Of a stretch of 7,958 bases of DNA, positions 5,500 through 7,958 are shown one piece after another (within the stretch, counting starts at the first letter, position 1; each line of letters opens with the position of its first letter). The DNA is taken from positions 1-7,958 of the forward strand of contig JBJXGF010000365.1 of NCBI GenBank assembly GCA_046153015.1. The letters run 5' to 3'. A model generated the notes under the pieces. The model was given only the letters and a program-made list of their open reading frames with translations. It was not told where the DNA came from and did no database searches. Source of the stretch: JBJXGF01 sp046153015 (GTDB taxonomy: Bacteria > Actinomycetota > Acidimicrobiia > Acidimicrobiales > CAIXPF01). The translations under genes were made by a program, and so were the position numbers.

Positions 5500-5808
5500 T
5501 CACGCGGCCCCTCGGGTCTCGACGGTGACCTCGGCCCACAACGCGCTGCGGCAGGCGTCGGCCGGGGCGCCGGCGAGGCGGTTGGCGGCCACGACGCCCT
5601 CGATCATGTCGGCCAGCACCGCCGCCCACGGCCGGCCGCGTATCCGCACCGCCACCGTGGCCCCGCCGTCGCTGCGGCGGCGCAGCGACCGCTCCACGCC
5701 GACGAGGCGAGGGGGGCTGCGGAAGGCGGGCATGACCAGGCCGAGCCCGCGGGACCGTTCGGCCAGGAGGTGGACGGCGCCGGCGAACTGCAGGGAGGTG
5801 GCTTCCAT
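5500..5808 (-). CDS. Small conserved actinobacterial hypothetical protein
   Basis: The 102-aa product looks like a family of short actinobacterial proteins of unknown function that I recall only from general pattern. Its core motifs are FRSPPR (29-34), the basic stretch RSLRRRSDGGATVAVRIRGRP (about 40-60) and WAAVLADMIEGVVAANRL (61-78), followed by a short C-terminal tail with Cys86. There is no signal peptide or membrane segment; it is probably a small soluble mixed alpha/beta protein. Start ATG 5808 has no Shine-Dalgarno; CATAGT lies 8 nt upstream and could serve as a -10 for a near-leaderless transcript. It is divergent from the nuclease gene with only 24 bp between starts, and its stop is 33 bp before tRNA-Leu. 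Function is unknown; coding status rests on motif-like composition and the compact arrangement. Confidence 0.68.
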   Translation of the reverse strand: MEATSLQFAGAVHLLAERSRGLGLVMPAFRSPPRLVGVERSLRRRSDGGATVAVRIRGRPWAAVLADMIEGVVAANRLAGAPADACRSALWAEVTVETRGAA

Positions 5809-5832
5809 CGCGGTGAACTATGGCGCGCCGGT

Positions 5833-6798
5833 ATGACAGCGAAGCCCTACCGTGGCGGCGTGGCGTTCGAGCCGAGGCCGTTGACGCCGGCCCAGGAGGA
5901 GGTGGTGGCCCTGCTGGGCTCGCCCCGAGCCGAGCGCCCCGAGTTCGACCCGGCCCTGCGGACCCGGCTCCGGGACGAGCTCGAGGACGCCCTGGCCGAT
6001 CTGGCCGGCAGGGTCGAACCGCTCACCGTGACCAAACGACACCTCGCCCAGGTGCACGGCTGCGAGCTGCGCTTCGCCGCCGAGGCCGTTGCGCCGTTCG
6101 TGGTGAGCGCACCGATCGCCCGGGGCGCAGTGGCCCACAAGGCCATCGAGCTCTCGGTGAACTGGCGGGGCGAGCCGTCGCCGGGCGAGCTGGTCGACGA
6201 GGCGCTCGGCCGGCTCACCGAGGACGAGCGTTGGCTCTCCGAGTGGCTGCGCACCGCGTCCGACGCAGAGCGGGCGGAGCTGCGCGGCCAGGCCAACGAC
6301 CTCGTCGTCAAGTTCCTCGACTGCTTCCCGCCGCTGCGGGCCCGCTGGCGGCCGGCGACCGAGAGCCCCCGGATCTCAGAGCTGGTGGGCGGCCGGGTGG
6401 TGCTGCGGGGCAAGGTCGACCTCACGCTGGGCATGCCCGAAGGCCGCCAGGCCGGACGGGTGATCATCGATTTCAAGAGCGGCCGCAGCCATCCCTCGCA
6501 CCTGGAGGACCTGCGGTTCTACGCGCTGCTCGAGACGCTGCAGCTCGGGGTGCCGCCCCGCCGCCTCGCCTCGTACTACCTCGACCAGGGCCGCCCGGTG
6601 GTGGAGGACGTGTCCGAGGCGCTGCTCGAGGCGGCCACCGCCCGCACGGTCGACGGGGTGCGCAAGATCGCCGAGCTGCTCGACGGCAGGGCGCCCCAGC
6701 CGTGCGCGTCGCCCCGCTGCCGCTGGTGCCGACCGGCCGCCGACCCCTCCGGTGACCACGAATCCGGGGCGACGGACGGCCTCGACGACGGCTGGTGA
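5833..6798 (+). CDS. PD-(D/E)XK nuclease family protein, Cas4/RecB-like, with candidate 4Fe-4S cysteines
   Basis: The 321-aa product shows the RecB/Cas4 nuclease signature in order: N-terminal Cys77 in VHGCELRF, the His motif GAVAHKAIE (His102), Asp196 in GKVDL, Asp213-Phe-Lys215 in IIDFKSG, and LEDLRFYALL in the place of the usual Q-xxx-Y helix. It ends with Cys291, Cys296 and Cys299 (C-x4-C-x2-C) before an acidic tail. One N-terminal plus three C-terminal cysteines is the iron-sulphur staple of Cas4 and AddB, so a metal-dependent, Fe-S-stabilised DNA nuclease is likely. No cas genes or repeats are present, so this is a stand-alone actinobacterial member, perhaps in DNA repair. ATG 5833 gives the longest sensible start. 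GTG 5860 is a real rival: TACCGT (5848-5853) sits exactly 6 nt before it, as for a leaderless start, and would shorten the protein by 9 residues. Confidence 0.82.
   Translation: MTAKPYRGGVAFEPRPLTPAQEEVVALLGSPRAERPEFDPALRTRLRDELEDALADLAGRVEPLTVTKRHLAQVHGCELRFAAEAVAPFVVSAPIARGAVAHKAIELSVNWRGEPSPGELVDEALGRLTEDERWLSEWLRTASDAERAELRGQANDLVVKFLDCFPPLRARWRPATESPRISELVGGRVVLRGKVDLTLGMPEGRQAGRVIIDFKSGRSHPSHLEDLRFYALLETLQLGVPPRRLASYYLDQGRPVVEDVSEALLEAATARTVDGVRKIAELLDGRAPQPCASPRCRWCRPAADPSGDHESGATDGLDDGW
5848..5860 (+). promoter_or_regulatory. TANNNT element positioned for leaderless start at GTG 5860
   Basis: TACCGT at 5848-5853 is followed by exactly 6 nt and then GTG, the spacing that puts the transcription start on the first base of the codon. 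If used, the nuclease begins MAFEPRPLTPAQ rather than at ATG 5833. No -35 is evident and the ATG alternative has no Shine-Dalgarno either. Confidence 0.3.
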
Positions 6799-6927
6799 GC
6801 GGTTTGTGGCGGGTTGTTCGCGGGCGCCCGAGTAGAGGCCTGTTCCACCCGTCTTACACCGCAGGTCAGAACGTTGTACGCGCGGTCCATACTGGGGGCT
6901 TTGCGATCAACCCGCCAGAACCGTCGG
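6799..6927. other. Convergent intergenic gap with a long-range inverted repeat
   Basis: No gene is seen in these 129 bp between the nuclease stop and the nadC stop. TGGCGGGTTG (6807-6816) and CAACCCGCCA (6908-6917) are a perfect 10-bp inverted repeat 91 nt apart; outside them GGTT (6801-6804) and AACC (6919-6922) also pair across a small internal loop. The enclosed sequence is visibly less GC-rich than its surroundings and contains the 10-bp palindrome CGGGCGCCCG (6821-6830). It could be a structured RNA, a bidirectional terminator or a small element with terminal inverted repeats; no flanking target duplication is seen. Confidence 0.5.
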
Positions 6928-7785
6928 CTACAGGTCGAGCCCGACGTCGAGCGAGGCCGAGCTGTGGGTGAGCCAGCCGAGGGAGAGCAGGTCGACCCCG
7001 GCCTGCGCCGTGGCCCGGGCCGATTCGAGGGTGATCCCCCCTGAGGCCTCGGTGATCATCGAGCCGGCCACCCGCCGGACCGCCTCGGCCAGCTCGGCCG
7101 GGTCGAAGTTGTCGAGCAGCACCGCGTCGGCGGCCACGCCCTGCTTCGCGAGCGCCAGCACCTCGTCGAGCTGGTCGAGCGTGTCGACCTCGATCTCGAC
7201 CTTCACCAGGTGCCCGACCCGGCCTTTCACCCGGACGAGCGCCTCGGCCACCCCGCCGGCCAGGGCGATGTGGTTGTCCTTGATCAGCACCGCGTCGTCG
7301 AGACCGAAGCGGTGGTTCGAGCCGCCCCCGCAGCGCACGGCGTACTTCTCCAACGCCCGGAGCCCCGGCGTGGTCTTGCGGGTGCACACCACCGCGGCGC
7401 CGGTGCCGGCGCCGGCCACCGCGGCCACCACCTGGTTCGTGGCGCTGGCGATGCCGCACAGCCGGCCGAGCAGGTTGAGCGCGGTGCGCTCGGCGGTGAG
7501 CAGCCCCCGGGCGGGGCCCGAGATCACGGCCAGCACGTCGCCGGGCGCCACCGTCTCGCCGTCGCGGCGGCCGATCTCCACCTCGAGCGTGGGCTCGTAG
7601 AGCGTGAAGGCGCAGCAGGCCACCTCGACGCCGGCGGCCACCCCGGCCTGGCGGGCCACGATCCGGCCGACGCCGCGGTCGCCCTCGCCGACGATCGAGT
7701 CGGTGGTCAGGTCCCCGGCGCGGCCGAGGTCCTCGACCAGCGCGGCGCGCACCACCGGCTCGTAGAGCAGCCGGTGCAGCCTCAT
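6928..7785 (-). CDS. nadC: Nicotinate-nucleotide diphosphorylase (carboxylating), quinolinate phosphoribosyltransferase
   Basis: The 285-aa product is full length for NadC, which converts quinolinate and PRPP to nicotinate mononucleotide, CO2 and pyrophosphate in cytoplasmic de novo NAD synthesis. The N-terminal domain begins with the usual LVEDLGRAGDLTTDSI (16-31). Substrate-binding motifs are all present: AERTALNLL with Arg100, TRKTTPGLR (135-143), GGGSNHRFGLDD (153-164) and IKDNH (168-172). The phosphate-binding end is also intact: VEIEV (196-200), LLDNFD (223-228), EASGGI (246-251) and the closing LGWLTHSSASLDVGLDL. Start ATG 7785 overlaps the nadB stop as ATGA, so translation is probably coupled; no separate Shine-Dalgarno is needed or obvious. 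It is the last gene of a nadB-nadC operon running leftward, and nadA would be expected upstream, outside the window. Confidence 0.97.
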   Translation of the reverse strand: MRLHRLLYEPVVRAALVEDLGRAGDLTTDSIVGEGDRGVGRIVARQAGVAAGVEVACCAFTLYEPTLEVEIGRRDGETVAPGDVLAVISGPARGLLTAERTALNLLGRLCGIASATNQVVAAVAGAGTGAAVVCTRKTTPGLRALEKYAVRCGGGSNHRFGLDDAVLIKDNHIALAGGVAEALVRVKGRVGHLVKVEIEVDTLDQLDEVLALAKQGVAADAVLLDNFDPAELAEAVRRVAGSMITEASGGITLESARATAQAGVDLLSLGWLTHSSASLDVGLDL

Positions 7786-7958
7786 CGGCGGGCGTCGATC
7801 GGTGCGGCCAGCTCGTCGCCCACGATCGTGAGGCGCACGCTGGGCGGCGGGGCGAGCCGGGTGAGGCGGCGCACGGCGCCGTCGGGATCGGCGAGGGGCA
7901 CGTCGGCCCGGAAATGCGCCCCGCGGCTCTCGCAGCGGCCGAGCGCGGCGTCGACGAC
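7782..7958 (-). CDS. nadB: L-aspartate oxidase, C-terminal fragment (gene continues beyond window)
   Basis: The minus strand is open from the window edge to a TGA at 7784-7782, giving 58 residues that match the C-terminal end of NadB: ALGRCESRGAHFRADVPLAD is the conserved ESRGxHxRxD motif of the aspartate oxidase / succinate dehydrogenase flavoprotein family, followed by a variable tail ending APIDARR. NadB oxidises L-aspartate to iminoaspartate with FAD, the first step toward quinolinate. The 4-bp ATGA overlap with nadC and the gene order make NadB much more likely than SdhA or FrdA. The N-terminal FAD domain is off the window. Confidence 0.9.
   Translation of the reverse strand, partial: VVDAALGRCESRGAHFRADVPLADPDGAVRRLTRLAPPPSVRLTIVGDELAAPIDARR

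Noticed and set aside
4289..5629. Minus-strand frame through the CoA-transferase and tRNA, containing MADAEGLNPSG
   Set aside because: The NPSG-type stretch is the classic false translation of a tRNA gene, and the rest is antisense shadow.
5833..6798. Naming the nuclease cas4
   Set aside because: Motifs are Cas4-like but there is no CRISPR-Cas context, and the family is broad.
6852..6875. tRNA-Val-like anticodon region (GTCTTACACCGCAGGTC)
   Set aside because: Flanking sequence does not form anticodon, T-arm or acceptor stems, and no TTCGA motif follows.
6801..6922. Confident call of a MITE or insertion remnant
   Set aside because: There are terminal inverted repeats but no target-site duplication or second copy in the window; kept only as a finding.

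Overview
The window is very GC-rich (by eye above about 70%) with strong G/C third-position bias, so that long antisense frames stay open by chance. The bases, the flavin/F420-type oxidoreductase and CaiB/BaiF content, and TANNNT-type -10 elements placed close to start codons point to a high-GC actinobacterium. The gene style is reminiscent of Acidimicrobiia or other soil/marine actinobacteria, but that rank is inference. Nothing looks phage-, plasmid- or CRISPR-derived.

Layout. Positions 1-207 hold the 3' end of a rightward protein with a Pro/Ala-rich linker. It converges, 17 bp apart, on a leftward acyl-CoA dehydrogenase-like flavoprotein (225-1388). A 112-bp divergent promoter region with a perfect 16-bp palindrome separates that gene from a rightward luciferase-like (LLM) flavin/F420 oxidoreductase (1501-2628). 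Next comes a 301-bp intergenic stretch built of two and a part tandem copies of an 89-bp structured repeat, whose first copy contains the LLM stop codon. It ends in a long hairpin directly abutting the Shine-Dalgarno of a double-length CaiB/BaiF CoA-transferase (2930-5362). A strong inverted repeat then leads into a leftward tRNA-Leu(UAA) (5384-5466), preceded on the same strand by a small conserved actinobacterial protein (5500-5808). Divergent from that is a Cas4/RecB-like PD-(D/E)XK nuclease with four candidate Fe-S cysteines (5833-6798). After a 129-bp gap bracketed by a long-range inverted repeat come nadC (6928-7785) and the 3' end of nadB (7782-7958), both leftward and overlapping by ATGA.

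How the genes may work together. The ACAD-like flavoprotein, the LLM oxidoreductase and the fused CoA-transferase make a plausible small catabolic cluster: CoA activation of an organic acid, then flavin-dependent dehydrogenation or hydroxylation, with the LLM enzyme as a further redox step. The substrate cannot be read from the sequence. nadB-nadC is the ordinary de novo NAD branch (aspartate to quinolinate to NaMN). The most unusual items are the 89-bp three-hairpin tandem repeat that supplies a gene's stop codon, the half-degenerate tandem CoA-transferase (Asp585 in the C-terminal half, Phe167 at the aligned N-terminal position), and the unexplained inverted-repeat-bounded gap at 6801-6922.
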